A DNA stretch of 64,000 nt from Cryptomeria japonica (lineage: Eukaryota > Streptophyta > Pinopsida > Cupressales > Cupressaceae), in contig NC_081406.1 in the NCBI RefSeq assembly GCF_030272615.1, positions 141,453,299 through 141,517,298 of the forward strand, in the 5' to 3' direction. Numbering within the stretch: the stretch's first letter is position 1; the number at the start of each line of letters is the position of its first letter. The notes beneath the pieces were generated by a model. The model was not told where the DNA came from and made no database searches. It saw only the letters and a program-made list of their open reading frames with translations. Shown piece by piece: positions 46,721 to 58,897 of the stretch. A program made the translations under genes and the position numbers.

Positions 46721-49700
46721 AGAGCCTACAGTTGGAGATATGGGTAGGTCTAATAGAGTCTTCACAGCGGTTGACAACCACCAAGCAGAGCACTAGGCCA
46801 CAGTCATTGAGGCTACAGGTATGATCAAAGGTAGCAGTGTATCTATATTATTTGATTCAGGAGCTACTGACTCCTTTATATCTCCATTGGTTGTTGAGCA
46901 TTGCGGGCTAGTGGCAATTAGACAAGGTGTTAGTTGGGAAGTGGAGTTAGCTTCAGGGGCTAGAGTGTCAGTGGAATCAGAGGTTAGGGCATGTCAGCTT
47001 CAGATTAGCAATACCGCAACCTTAGTAGACCTTACAGTTACACCACTTGGATCTTATGGTATCGTAGTTGGCATGGATTGGCTTTATGCCCACAAAGCCA
47101 AGATGGATTGCCGCCTGAAAAAGATCAAGTGTGAGGATGATCATGGTTCACCCATAGTAATCACTGGGATTCAGAGACCCGTGTCTCTTCGTATGATTTC
47201 CACAATGCAGGTTAAGTGGAGTATGCGAAAGGGATGTCAGTTATTTGTCATCACCATCAATGATAGAGAGGAAGAGGATGAAAAGGAAACATTGATTGAT
47301 GACCATCCTATCCTTAAGGGATATTCAGACATGTTTCCTTCAGAGCTACTTGGAATGCCACCCCGTAGAGAGATTGACTTTCATATAGACCTTGTACCAG
47401 GAGTTGAGCCAGTTTCAAGAGCACCTTATAGGATGACCACAAATGAGCTTAATGAGCTCAAAATGTAGCTTGAGGAACTCCTAGAGAAGGGTCACATTCA
47501 TCCTAGCATATCCCCTTAGGGTGCACCAGTTATCTTCATGAAGAAGAAGGATGGATCTCTTCGGTTATGCATGGATTATCGTTAGTTGAACAAAGTAACC
47601 ATCAAGAAACGATATCCCTTGCCTAGGATCGATGATTTATTCGACCAAATTTAGGGTGCCAAAGTATTTTCCAAAATTGATCTGAACTTAGGATACCATC
47701 AATTGAGAATAGTGGAAAGCAATATCCACAAGACTGCATTTCGCACTAGATATGGCCACTATGAGTTCACTGTGGTTCCATTTGGTCTTACAAATGCTCC
47801 AGCTATTTTCATGAGCCTCATGAATGGGGTATTCTGCACATTTCTTGACAATTTTGTGATTGTGTTCCTTGATGACATATTGATATATTCTTGAAATGAG
47901 AAGGAGCATGAGGAGCACCTGAGACAGGTCTTGCAATGTTTGAGGGACAATCAGTTGTATGGCAATTTGTCGAAGTGTGCATTCTTTCATTCAGAGGTCA
48001 AGTACCTTGGGCACATTATTTTCAGTGATGGGATCTCAGTTGACCCATCAAAGATTAGAGCTATTATGGATTGGCCGGCACCAACCAATGTGACAGAGGT
48101 CAGGAGCTTCATGGGATTAGCAGGTTATTACCGACACTTTGTTGAGGGATTCTCTAGAGTCGCACATCCTATTACTTCTCTTCAGCATAAAAGAAAGAAA
48201 TTTGAGTGGATAGAGAAGTGCAAGAGGGCCTTTTAGGAACTCAAAAAGGCACTTACTAGCGCACCTATCCTTGTAGTGCCAGATCCCTTAGCTGATTTCA
48301 TGGTTTGCATAGATGCTTCCCTAAAGGGTTTAGGAGCAGTTCTTATGTAGGATGGTAGGGCTATAGCTTTTGAGTCTAGGAAAATTAAGACTCATGAGCT
48401 TAACTACCCTACTCATGACCTTGAGCTTGCAGCAGTAGTGCACGCACTTGTGAGGTGGAGACACTTCCTTTTGGGTCATCATTTTGAGCTTCATTCAGAC
48501 CATCAGAGCCTTCAGTACATATTCACTCAGCCGAACCTTAATTCACGTCAGAGGAGATGGATGGAGTTCTTGTGCGAGTATGATTTTGACATTCATTACA
48601 TCAAAGGGAAAGAAAACATAGTTGTAGATGCTTTGAGTAGGAGACATCATGAGGTATACACCATATCTATGGGCACAGATTTGAGAGATCATATATTGCA
48701 GCAGTTGCTAGAGGATGGATGGTATTTAGAGGTTTGTCAAGTGATACGATCTCAGGAAACTCTAGAAGGGAAATATGTGGATTATTCCTTAGAGTTCAAT
48801 GGGCTATTATGCCATAGAGGGTGCATCTATGTACCTTCTTTCGGGGGATTGCAAGAGTTCATTATCACGGAGGCTCATAGAGCTCCTTATGCAGCACATC
48901 CTAGAGTTAAGAAGATGCATGCTAACTTGAGATAGTTATATCATTGGCCAGCAATGCGGCAACTCATTGCTGAGTTAGTAGCTCGATGCCTCAAGTGTCA
49001 GAGAGTCAAGGCGGAGCACCACCATCCAAGTGGGTTGCTCCAGTCTCATGCTATACCAGAGTGGAAGTGGGATACTATATCCATGGATTTCATTATTGGT
49101 CTCCCTATGTCATCTCGTCGCCATGATGCCATCTTGGTGACAGTTGACAAGTTGACCAAAGTGGCCCATTTTTCACTAGTTTGGACTACCTTCATAGCAC
49201 CAGCAGTAGCACAGGTGTTCTTACGAGACATTGTCAGACTTCATGGCATTCCACGCAAGATTATTTCTGACAAGGATTCCCTCTTCACTTCTTCCTTTCG
49301 GAAGGCATTACAGGCAGCTATGGGCACCAAGCTCAATTTTAGTACAGCCTATCATCCGGAAATGGATGGTCAAACGGAGAGGGTTTAACCAGATGTTAGA
49401 GAATATGCTTCACCTGTATGTCATGGATCATCAAAACAGATGGGAAGAGTACCTTCTCTTAGTGGAGCTTTCCTATAACAATGGGCATCACACTTCATTG
49501 GGAATGCCACCCTATTAGGCATTATACGACAGGCCTTGTAGGAAACCATTGAGTTGGGACCGCATAGAGGACAGAGTTGCTATTGGTCCTGAGATAGTTT
49601 GGGATATGGAGCAGCAGGTGGATTTGATTAGGTAGTGTCTAAGAGAGGCTAAGGATAGATAGAAGAAGTATGTAGATGCAAAGAGGATAGATCACAGCTA

Positions 49701-50130
49701 CTTGGTTGGAGACAAAGTCTTCTTGAGAGTGTGACCGTATAAGAGTCCAATCCGTTATGGAAAGGGTTCTAAGCTCGCACCTCACTTTGTAAGACCATTT
49801 GAGATCCTTGAGAGAATAGGACCAATTGCCTATCATTTAGCATTGCCACCTAGCCTGTCACGCATCCACGATGTGTTTCATGCATCAGTTTTGAGGAAGT
49901 ATATTTATGATGAGTCTCATATTTTATATTGGGATGCCTTGTATGTGGAGTTGGTTGGACGGCTAGCTTTGGAGTCCATTCACCTTTTGGCACGTCAGAT
50001 GCTGGCCCTTCGAGGTCAAGAGATGGACCAGGTTAGGGTCCAGTGGGATTGCTATGATGAGGTTACGGCTTCAATGGAGGACGCAGCACGTATGAGATCA
50101 CAGTACCCCCATCTTTTTGATGAACTCTAG
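46721..50130 (+). pseudogene. pol: Gypsy G pol: protease, RT, RNase H, integrase
   Basis: Protease: FDSGATDSFISP (about 46851). RT: VIFMKKKDGSLRLCMDYR (about 47530), [16 protein letters not shown] (about 47668), the active site [12 protein letters not shown] (about 47859, FLDD) and [16 protein letters not shown] (about 47975). RNase H: FMVCIDASLKGLGAVL (about 48298), HSDHQSLQYIF, IVVDALSRR. Integrase: AAHPRVKKMHANL and CLKCQRVKAEHH (zinc site), WKWDTISMDFIIGLP (first Asp), HGIPRKIISDKDSLF (second Asp), MDGQTERV (Glu). After an inserted base near 49387 the frame continues to the tail HDVFHASVLRKY and the final YPHLFDEL. Nearly all in-frame stops are TAG for Gln or Trp, plus TGA for Arg. Confidence 0.93.
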
Positions 50131-50144
50131 GAGGAGGTTCATTC

Positions 50145-50158
50145 CTAGAGAGGGAGGG
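50145..50158 (+). other. Polypurine tract of Gypsy G
   Basis: TAGAGAGGGAGGG lies directly before the 3' LTR start TGTGAGGCCC and after the pol stop at 50128. It would prime plus-strand cDNA synthesis. Confidence 0.85.
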
Positions 50159-53100
50159 TGTGAGGCCCTACCCTGACTCATCCTAGCATTTCAGTGATTT
50201 TCATGTTGAGACTATTATGGATGCTTTATTTTTATGCATTATGGATTTAGATCTTATATGATTCCATGATTTGGATAACATTGATGCTTCATTTCTATGC
50301 ATTATAGGTATAGAACTCTTTATGGTTCTAGAATAGGATAACTTTGAGATGATGTATGCCATTATTGGATTTGTAGGACTTTACTATGATGATAGAAATA
50401 GGATGCATGTCTTATGTATGGATCAAAATTATGAGGATTATGATAATTACTTATGTGGATTTATTTGGATATAAGATATATTGATTTTGTTTAATGTCAA
50501 TTGTATGTAGAGTGTTTGATGTGTATTCTTATTCATGTGTTTAATATTTTATGAGGTTATTTGAAATTACTAATGTGTAATTGAGTTGTGCAGGAAAAAT
50601 ATCCATGTGACCATGGAAATACTATGGAGAACCAAACCTAGACCTATGTATGTTCGTAAAACCAGGGGTTGTCCATTTGGACAGACAACACCCCGTATGT
50701 ATTGTATTTTATTTGTGAAAGTAAATGTTGCATGTGTGTTAAATTTGAATAATTAATTTGTGTAAATCCAACAAGAGACAAATTTCATGTGTAATTTTGT
50801 AATGTATTTTATTGTGTCACTTGACACATGTGTTGATTTATGTCTTGATTTTTGACTTGTCTCTTAGAGGGAGTTGTTTCAACCATAGCCTTTTCAAACA
50901 TTTGAATGTGGTTCTAAATTTTCCTTGGGTAAAGAGTCTTTGGAGTGGTCAACTCAGGTTTGACCCGAAAGTTAACTTCAAATGGGTTTATAAGGGGTCA
51001 AATAGACTCCTAGCAGTAGTTTAGAGGTATTTCCTAAATTCCATAAGGTATACCTATGGGTTAGCAATATTTTTAGGCATGTGACTACTTCCATGTGACT
51101 GTTTAGTCACCTCAAAAAGTGGGTTTCCTAAGGTGAGCAAAAATTCAATTTAGAAGGTGCCATCTAGGTTAGATAACCTTCCTTTTTAATGTGAGATCAT
51201 TTTTCCCACTTTCTCTTACTTTTTCTTTTTTCAGTTTTAGATACCTATGAGAACTCTCACTGAGGTCTTTTTAGGCAAGAATGAGAGACCTTGTGGGTAA
51301 TCACCCACTCTCCATTTTTAGGGATCATGCAATTTTGAAAAGAATAGTTTTGGGATAGAATTTTGGCAAAGTGTAGAAAGAAGAATTGTGGAATTGGGCT
51401 GCTCATCCTCAAACTAGTTCTAGCAAACCTTTGGGCAGATTGAAGGTTGGTTCATCTTCTCCTTTTGTTTCTTTTTACGTTGCATGTTTATGTTGGAAAG
51501 ATTGCTTATATGTAAAAGTTGGTTTCTTGTATTTTCCTTTGTGAAAATTATTATGTGACCTATCTATTACTTCTTTTATGCATTGTCTTGTCATTTGGGA
51601 GTAACCAAGGCCTTCTACTCTTGGGAGAGTAGGATGGTCTTGTGGGTGGTAGGAGTTTGACAGCCCTCGAGTGAGAGGCTCTCACTATGAGAGTGATCTC
51701 AAGGGGTGTATATGTGACCCTTGCTACATGGCCCGGTTTATGCATTTGGGGGTCATAAGGAGAGAAAGTATGGCATGAATGCCTTGGGGGGGCATAAGGA
51801 TGTGGGGTTAATGAACTTATTATATATCTTTGTTTCCATGAGATGGCTTTGTGATCTACCATTCTTGCAATCTCCTCAGGGTATTTGGTCCACTACCACC
51901 CATGTAAAAACATCACATTTTGTGATGAAGTGTAGCCTTGGTTGGGAAAGTGTTTGTTGTATGTTTTTCCCTTGCTTTTTGTGCTTGCCTGTGTGTAACC
52001 TGTCTAGGGCTTGGTTCTCCAAGCTCGGGGGTGGCTTCTAGAAAGCCTAGGCTGGGAGGTGAGCTCTCCATGGTCATAGCCTCATGATTTATTTGCAGGT
52101 TGCTTGGAAAGAAAAGAAAAAGACTAGCTAGGAATTGCAGAAAAAGATTAGGGAATGGGATATTTTATATTTTAGTTGCAGCAATGTAAAAGGAAATTTA
52201 TATGTTGTATTTATTTGAAGAAGAAATGTATTCATTTTGTTTAAAGTCCTCATTTAATAGAAATGAGAGACTAAATGGGTATCTCACCCATTTGTAATGT
52301 TGACTATATTGTATTTTAAATATGCTTTAAAGAAATGCATTATTTTTATTAAGCTATTACTGCAAAAATGAAATGTTTATTTTTGGATTAAGCTCCTATA
52401 GTTATTGAAATAATATTTGTTGTATGCATGTTATTTCTGAAAATAAAAGTTCAGTTTATTTCCTTATGCATATTGAAATAATGGAAATGAGTAAAGTAGT
52501 AAGCTTACATGTTAGTAAGAGAAAATTAAGCATTTAGTCCTAATCGTTTATTCCCAAATACATATCATGGTTTAACAGATTTAACATGCCTATCTCTAAG
52601 GTTAATTTAAATAATTCTAGATTAATGTAGTTGCTGAATATAGTTTATTAAATTCTATCATTTTCTCTTTTATTTATCGCAGAAAATAAATCTAAAATTA
52701 GCAGTCTATCTCTAAAGTTAGCATCTGGATTGTCAATAGAAAAAAGAAACATGCTTTATTTAAATCTATTAGTTTTGAAAACTTGCTTTATGTGATTTTA
52801 GGGAAAAAAAAATATAAACAGATTGTTTAAAGTAAATAAAAGAAATTTTGCCTCTATTCCATGATGTACATACTTTCTTAATCTTTGTATAATTTTAGAA
52901 AGTAAAGAAAATAAATTCATATTTAGTTAAATTTGAAACTAAATCTATCCCTAACTTTATCATATATATATATCTATATATATATATATATATAAAAAAT
53001 AAAATAAAAATTAAACAACGCATTGGGCGGGCTGGCCATGCTGTGGGCAGCGACCCCCAACAGCAGCCACAACCGCACTGTGGGCCGCAACCCACAGCAG

Positions 53101-54168
53101 GGAAGGCTTCGGCCCTCCCCTGTGGGCGGCGCCCCTCAGCGATGGCAATAGCCGTGCTGCAGACCACGTCCCATAATGCCGGCCAAGGCCGCCACTGTGG
53201 GTCGTGACCCGCAGGCATGACTGCGGTCGTCCCTGCGGGGAGCCCCCCATGACCTCCCCTCACCGCACCTCCATTAAACCCTGCGGCCGCTCTATACCTC
53301 TCTACCCAGTCTCCCACTTCGGCTCTACACAAAAACATAAAACCCTAACCCGGTTCGGGTTAGGGTAGTTTTGAAGTGGTAAAGAAAAAAAACATAGATT
53401 GCAAGGGTATTTTATAACATTTTTAATATTGTTTGTTTAGAAAATAAATATCCTCATGTATAAATATATATGTGTTTAAAGAAAATATATATATATATAT
53501 ATAGTTTAAAATATGAATGTATAAAATTAACTTGAGTTTAATTATTTTATTTAACCATTCATATTTTATATATATGTTATATAAACATTTAAATATGATG
53601 TTTTAAATTTTAAATTATTTTGGAGTTTAATCTTTTAGGAAGTTTATAATGACTTCGTAAGTTATTTTGGCCATAGGGGATTACTTTTTAGTTCACCTAA
53701 ATTTAGGCTTGTCGAGAATAAACTTTATAGGGCAAATTTTATTATGGATTTATTTAGCCATTTAGTCAAATTTTAGACACATTATAATTATTGTTAAAAT
53801 AATTCATGGGATTTAAAAAATCCAATTGCCAGAGTTAATTTAATTAATTCCTACTATAATTAAAAAGATTAATTAAGAGTAATAATATCTCTTGTCAATT
53901 AATTTAGGGGTTTTTGCTTAAATGAATTTATTATTTATTAATCGATGAGATAATAATAAATTCTTTGGAGAGTTAATTTTCCGCATGTAATTTAGATTAT
54001 CCTGCTTGCTTAATATACTTGTTTAAATTAACTTTAGTTGAAGAAGAATTCAAATGTAGTTAAGACAAGACTTGATACTACATTATTTTAATAAACTTAG
54101 CTTCATTGGGTTATGTTTTTAAAATAAAAAAAGTTATTCCATTTGTGCCCAAAAGTTTGGGCATGACA
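50159..54168 (+). repeat. 3' LTR of Gypsy G
   Basis: TGTGAGGCCCTACCC to GGGCATGACA, 4,010 bp, one of the longer kinds of plant LTR. It carries the same landmarks as the 5' copy: an AT tract (52960-53000), a GC-rich island (53025-53330) and a perfect hairpin ACCCTAACCCG-GTT-CGGGTTAGGGT at 53342-53366. TCCTG follows at 54169-54173. No real gene is present. Confidence 0.93.
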
Positions 54169-54173
54169 TCCTG

Positions 54174-56223
54174 GTCATGTTGTTGTGACTAGCAACTGGA
54201 ACCAGTGGGCCTCTTTCTCCTGCAAGGACATTTCTCCTTTGGTTCCATGCAGGTCTCTACCTTCCATATGCTCTGTTTTCACCTTTCTGTAGAGCATAGT
54301 TGTTGTACTGGCCTCCATGTGGTTGCAAGTTCCTCTTCTTGCACTCAAACTCTCTATGGCCAAAAACATTGCAGTTATAACAAATAACATTTGCATAACC
54401 AAGAGAGGGGACATGCATGTATCTGATGCTGGATACATTTTTCTCATATACATGATTTCTATGAGATCCTAGATCATTCCTTCTAGATCTTTTTCTACAT
54501 TCTTTTTCCCTATGGCCATAAGCATTACATGCAAAGCTATAACTGGTAAATGATGGCATATGACTTACAAATTTATTTTGCCATGCATGAGGAGATCTTA
54601 CCAATTTTGCATCTCCATTTCTTCTTCTTTGAGAATGGATCCTTGGTTGTCCATTCTATGCAGTTCTTCCATCTGATCTCTTTTTCTCCCACACTTGCTT
54701 CCCCCTATGGGTGGTATCATTTCTTTTTCCTCTGTCGGTAGAGGGCCTTCTTTGCTTCTTCCTTATCTTTCTTCTTTTGGTGAAGCTGTCTTCTCCCATT
54801 TTCCCTTTACCTTTGGATCTGCATTGTTCCTTCTTCTTGTAGCACCAGTCTTCTTTTTTGTCTGCAGGTCCTCTCCAGTAGAGTTTAGATCAACCCTCCT
54901 TCAGGGAGAATTTCTCACTATGAAGGTTTGTCCCTTGTTCTCTCCACTTGAGGAGACAAACTGAATGTCATTGTGGGAGACATTCTTGTTGGTGTAGAAT
55001 TCACTGACACCACTTCCTAACCCTTCAATATCCTTGGCATGCTTCTTCTTTTTCAACATCTTGTCCAAGGCATCACTACTGCCATCAAACCAGGTTCTTG
55101 CCTTCAGCTCATCCTTACACTTCTCAAGGTCAATTCGAAGAATTTCTATTTCTCCAACCAACTGCAGATATTTTGCATTCTTTACTTCTAGCCTAGATGA
55201 TAGATCTTCACATTGGCACTCCTTGGTGCTCTCTGCCTGAGACTTCAACTCTGAGATGCATTTCTCAGACTCTTCAAGGCATTTTGTCAGTCGATTCTTC
55301 TCTATTATAATAAAATTCTTGAATAGCTTGTATTCATTTCTCAAGTTCTCCCTTTCACTTTCCTTGGAGTCCAAAACTGATTTCAAATCATCAGTCAATA
55401 TTTTTGTCTCTTCTAGCTGAGAGGTCAATAAGCCAACCTTTTGGTTTGACACATCAAGGCAGGTTCTCAACTGACTGCAGTCTTCATGAACTGATCTTTT
55501 GTAGATCTTAAAGTCATTTCTGACATTTTGAAGCTCTTCTAGAGAACTTACCATCTCACACTCAAGATCTACTTCTACATCTTCTTCTTCCCCTTCACTA
55601 CCAAATAGATCTTGATGGCTAGATCTATCTGCCTTGTCTCCTTCTTCTTCATCATCACTACCAAATACATCTTGTCAGTGGGAACTATTTGCCCTAGCAC
55701 TTCCAGATGCATGCTCCTCTTCTTCAAATTCTTGAGCCATGAAGAGGTGGGTTCCTTCTTCATTTCTTCTATTGCCGCTAGCAGATCTATCTTCATCATC
55801 TTCACAAACATGAGATGTATCTCTCACACTTCCTTCACATGTTGGTTTTGCAGTTGTGGGCTCATTTCCATAGAGCTTCTTCAATCTTTCCCATAAGCTC
55901 TTTGTTGTTGTACATTTGTCCACCTATGAGGAGACATCACTGGTGAGTCCACTAAATATAGCCTTCATGGCTTCTTCATTGCACTGGTTTCTTCTTTCTT
56001 CTACAGATTCGATAGGAAAACTGACCTTTCTAGGGAGACCATCAACTACTAGCATCCATACATCAAACCCTAAAGAAGAAAGAAAGACTTCAATTCTACA
56101 ACTCCAAATAGAAAAGTTTGAACCATCAAATACATGAGCAGAGATTGACACAAGAAAAATCATTGTGTCCTTAGGCCAGAATCTACCCAAGTTGGAGAAC
56201 ACTCTTCTAACTGGGAACCTAGG
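54174..56223 (-). pseudogene. gag: Copia B gag, with internal deletion
   Basis: Read leftward: MIFLVSISAHVFDGSNFSIW and SLGFDVWMLVVDGLP (UBN2-like capsid start, near 56190-56040), TTKSLWERLKKLYGNE, then an abrupt step to an acidic segment. The second half of UBN2 and the first zinc knuckle of the A-type Gag are missing. A coiled coil follows (SLEELQNVRNDFKIYKRSVH, 55550 to about 55080) with the ALDKMLKKKKHAKDIEGLG segment. Two zinc-knuckle-like units end it: ACNAYGHREKEC (about 54530) and CYNCNVFGHREFEC (about 54390). Stops at 55924 and elsewhere break it. It ends at the insertion of G, and no pol follows on the other side. Confidence 0.82.
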
Positions 56224-56236
56224 CTCTGATACCAAT
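56224..56236 (-). other. Primer-binding site of Copia B (tRNA-iMet)
   Basis: The plus strand reads GCTCTGATACCAA before the LTR edge, the complement of TTGGTATCAGAGC. This fixes B's orientation as minus and its 5' LTR as the right-hand copy. Confidence 0.9.
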
Positions 56237-58558
56237 TGTTAGACACAATGCACCACTGAGAGGGGGGTGAATCGATGGTTCTCAAACTTTTCTCTTCTGT
56301 TGTCCTCTATGAGCATACCAGTTAATAGATCTAACTCTATGCAAACTTACCGGTTAGTAGGGAGACCTACACAAGAGCAATCACACAAGGGACATCACAT
56401 AACACCAATATATACAAGGAAAACTGAAGATGGGAAAAACCTCGGTGAGCAATGTTGTTGTAGACTACTGCTCTAATCTAGCCTCACAATGAAAACATGG
56501 TTACAAAGTTTAGGGCACCAACCTAAGGAGCACCAAAGTATTTATCTTGTTACAAGTATATCTTGCAACCATTTCATATACCTTACTCTATCGGTGAGAT
56601 ACCTTCTCTGCAACACTAACTCACTTCTCTTTTTGCTCACACCTGTTGCTTCTTTGTCGGTAAGCCCTACCAGTACACCTCTTCTACTCTTCTTCTCTGT
56701 AGGATCTCCTCTTCACTGCTCTTCACTTTACCAGAGCTAAGCTCTACTAGTCCACTATCTTCCTTCTCTGCAGCTCTCTTCACTTTTCCTCTATCGATAT
56801 AACCACTACTGGTTCTTCTCTTCACTCCCCTCTTGTCTCAGATACTCTTTGAGCAATTAGCTGATTTTCTCTCACATGCAGAAGCAACACTTAATCACTT
56901 CACAATAGTGCAATATCTTTCTTCTCTTCAACAGCAGCTCCTAACAATGTGTTTTGCCTTCATATTTATAGATTGGTTTTCCCACTGAAAGCCAATTCAA
57001 ATTCTAGGAGGTTAGGGTTTCCTCACCATCCTTGAGGCAAACCAAATCCAATCAAATCCTATCTGATTTAATCTTCCAGATTACCAGCTGCATAACTCTG
57101 CCATTTATGCATCTCCTAGATCATGCCTTCATCTCTGGTGATCTTCTTTTTATCTTATCAGTTGGTCTCCTGGTAAAACACCAAGATTTGGTTCTATCAT
57201 TTCCTTCATCTGCCTTGATCTCCTCAATCACTCTTAGTTGGCTCGTAGTTGTCCTCTAGACCTCGAGCCTCAAACACCTGCAATAGCTCTACAACATATC
57301 CCATGATTTGTGGGACCTTCCATTAATGTCAACCAACCCTACAACTACCCTGTTAGTGTACCTTCCATCTTTATCCAAATGCAAGTTCACCACCTTGACT
57401 CCAAGTGGCATCCATGTTGACCAACTGCCAGCTTGGTTCTTCATGTCGGTCTATATAGGATCACCAACCAAACACTGCTACCAGTTTCTCTTCTCTTTTA
57501 GTATACAAACCCTGTCGATATCTCACTCTACCAGTTAACTCATCATGTCTACTCTCTGTTGAACTGTCGGTGGAACACCTTGACCAGTCGTCAAACATGT
57601 CTCTCTTGAGCATGCTCATTCCCACAATATGGGAAGACTTTTGCATCTTCACCTTGCACATATTACTAATGGAATTACATACTGGTAAACCTTCTTGATG
57701 ACACTTTGTCATCAACCTTCACCAGACACCATCTTCAGTCAAGCCACTTCCTTTGATTACATCTGCTCAGCCTTGCCTTCTCCTTGATCAACTAGGACCA
57801 TATCACAACCAGTTAGTCAAGATGAAAAACACATCACATTGCTTCTGTATCAGCATTTCAACATGCCTTTACCTCTTCTCTCTTATCTCAAAGAATCATG
57901 ATGCACACCATGCATACCTGGAGATAAGTTCCACTTACCGGTGGAGTGGTATCTTGCCTTCTACATCCTGTAGTGTTCACATTTGACTTCCCTATTTGTG
58001 TAGCATTTCTTCAAGCAGGCACATGTGATCCAATGTGGGCACATTCACTATCAGTCATCTCTTCATATGATGACTGCATCTTCATCAGGTGGGAATCCTG
58101 TTGTCCTGCAACCTTATAGCATAATACATGTTCATTCTTCTCCTTCAGTGTTGATGTGATTCAGGTAACATTCTACCTCTTCAACATAAACAACGGCTCA
58201 AACACCTTGATCATCTTGCTTGTACACTAGTCATGACCTTTGCAGGCTGACAAACACTCACTTGGTTGATCTGACTTCCCCATGTCAACACATCACTTAC
58301 CAGTCGGCATCCTTTCCTTACCGGTGATATAATGTACCAGTATTGATCACCTTACCATCTCATCTACACAAGTCAAGCACTAACCCATGTACTGGTGACT
58401 CCCGGGGTCATCTTCCTTACCTTACCAGTGTTTTGCAATGCAAGGTGGTATCCAAGATATCTCAACCTCTATTCCTTCTTGACATTTTTGCACATACTTC
58501 TCTCATGCAGGTAGGTACTCCTATACCGGTTGACATCAATGACAACACAATTCCAACA
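56237..58558 (-). repeat. 5' LTR of Copia B
   Basis: 2,322 bp with plus-strand edges TGTTAGACACAATGC and ATTCCAACA. It pairs with 33396-38583 without E and is about 150 bp shorter because of a deletion near 56535. No gene is present. Confidence 0.9.
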
Positions 58559-58872
58559 AAAACTACCATATCTCACTCAAAAATGATGATCTAAGGCTGA
58601 TTTTTTTACTATAGAGTTGTGAGATGATCTTTAAGCTACAATTAAAAAATCATAAAAAAATTCTCAATCATTTGGAAGATATGATAAAATATTTGAACAA
58701 CCTGCAATCTTGCCTGGAACCTGATTTGCACAATGTTAGTCTTGAAATTATTGAATAAAACACCAATTAAGATCAGAAAACCTCTTAGAATATGAATTTA
58801 AAAGAGAGGTGTAGTTGCAAGATCCAATACCTATACCTACAGACATACACAAAATTCAAAATCAGAGTGTTG
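58559..58872 (-). other. Gypsy H leader, right part
   Basis: AT-rich, no coding region. It begins with AAAAC, which approximates the AAAAT on the other side of Copia B. Phrases such as CCATATCTC..TCAAAA and GATTTTTTT resemble the H leader at about 33250-33300, consistent with one leader split by B. Confidence 0.55.
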
Positions 58873-58894
58873 TTGATTCACGTCAGGTTCACCA
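58873..58894 (-). other. Primer-binding site of Gypsy H (tRNA-Trp type)
   Basis: The plus strand GATTCACGTCAGGTTCACCA equals the 3' end of plant tRNA-Trp with one change (CGGG to CAGG). On the minus strand it reads TGGTGAACCTGACGTG, three bases after the LTR end. Identification of the tRNA is from memory of the family sequence. Confidence 0.7.
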
Positions 58895-58897
58895 AAA

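Larger units (their letters stand above)
39819..54168 (+). mobile_element. Tekay/Del-like Gypsy element G
   Basis: A complete element of 14.3 kb (13.0 kb without the nested solo LTR): 5' LTR, tRNA-iMet primer site, gag, PR-RT-RH-IN, polypurine tract and 3' LTR (4,010 bp). The target copy TCCTG follows the 3' LTR (54169-54173); TCCT precedes the 5' LTR (39815-39818), which lacks its first 19 bp, so a 20-bp deletion probably removed the last G and the LTR start. Integrase ends in a chromodomain-like tail ...YPHLFDEL typical of the Tekay/Del branch. Pol is one frame with one frameshift and about a dozen stops. Confidence 0.9.
33396..58558 (-). mobile_element. Copia element B lacking pol, host of E and G
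   Basis: Read on the minus strand: 5' LTR (58558-56237), tRNA-iMet primer site (56236-56224), a gag frame (to 54174), a non-coding segment (39818-38584), polypurine tracts and a 3' LTR (38583-33396). Edges carry AAAAT (33391-33395) and AAAAC (58559-58563), a duplication with one change. Once G is set aside the interior is only about 3.3 kb and contains no PR, IN, RT or RNase H. B is therefore a deletion derivative of the A-like Copia group. Its 3' LTR carries chromovirus fragment E and its interior carries Gypsy G. Confidence 0.85.

Noticed and set aside
45966-49740. Fungal-type repeat-induced point mutation
   Set aside because: The C-to-T pattern fits deamination at methylated CG/CHG sites in a plant; nothing suggests a fungal genome.
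58873-58894. tRNA-Trp gene fragment
   Set aside because: Only the last 20 bases of the tRNA are present and they sit exactly at an LTR edge, so this is a primer-binding site.
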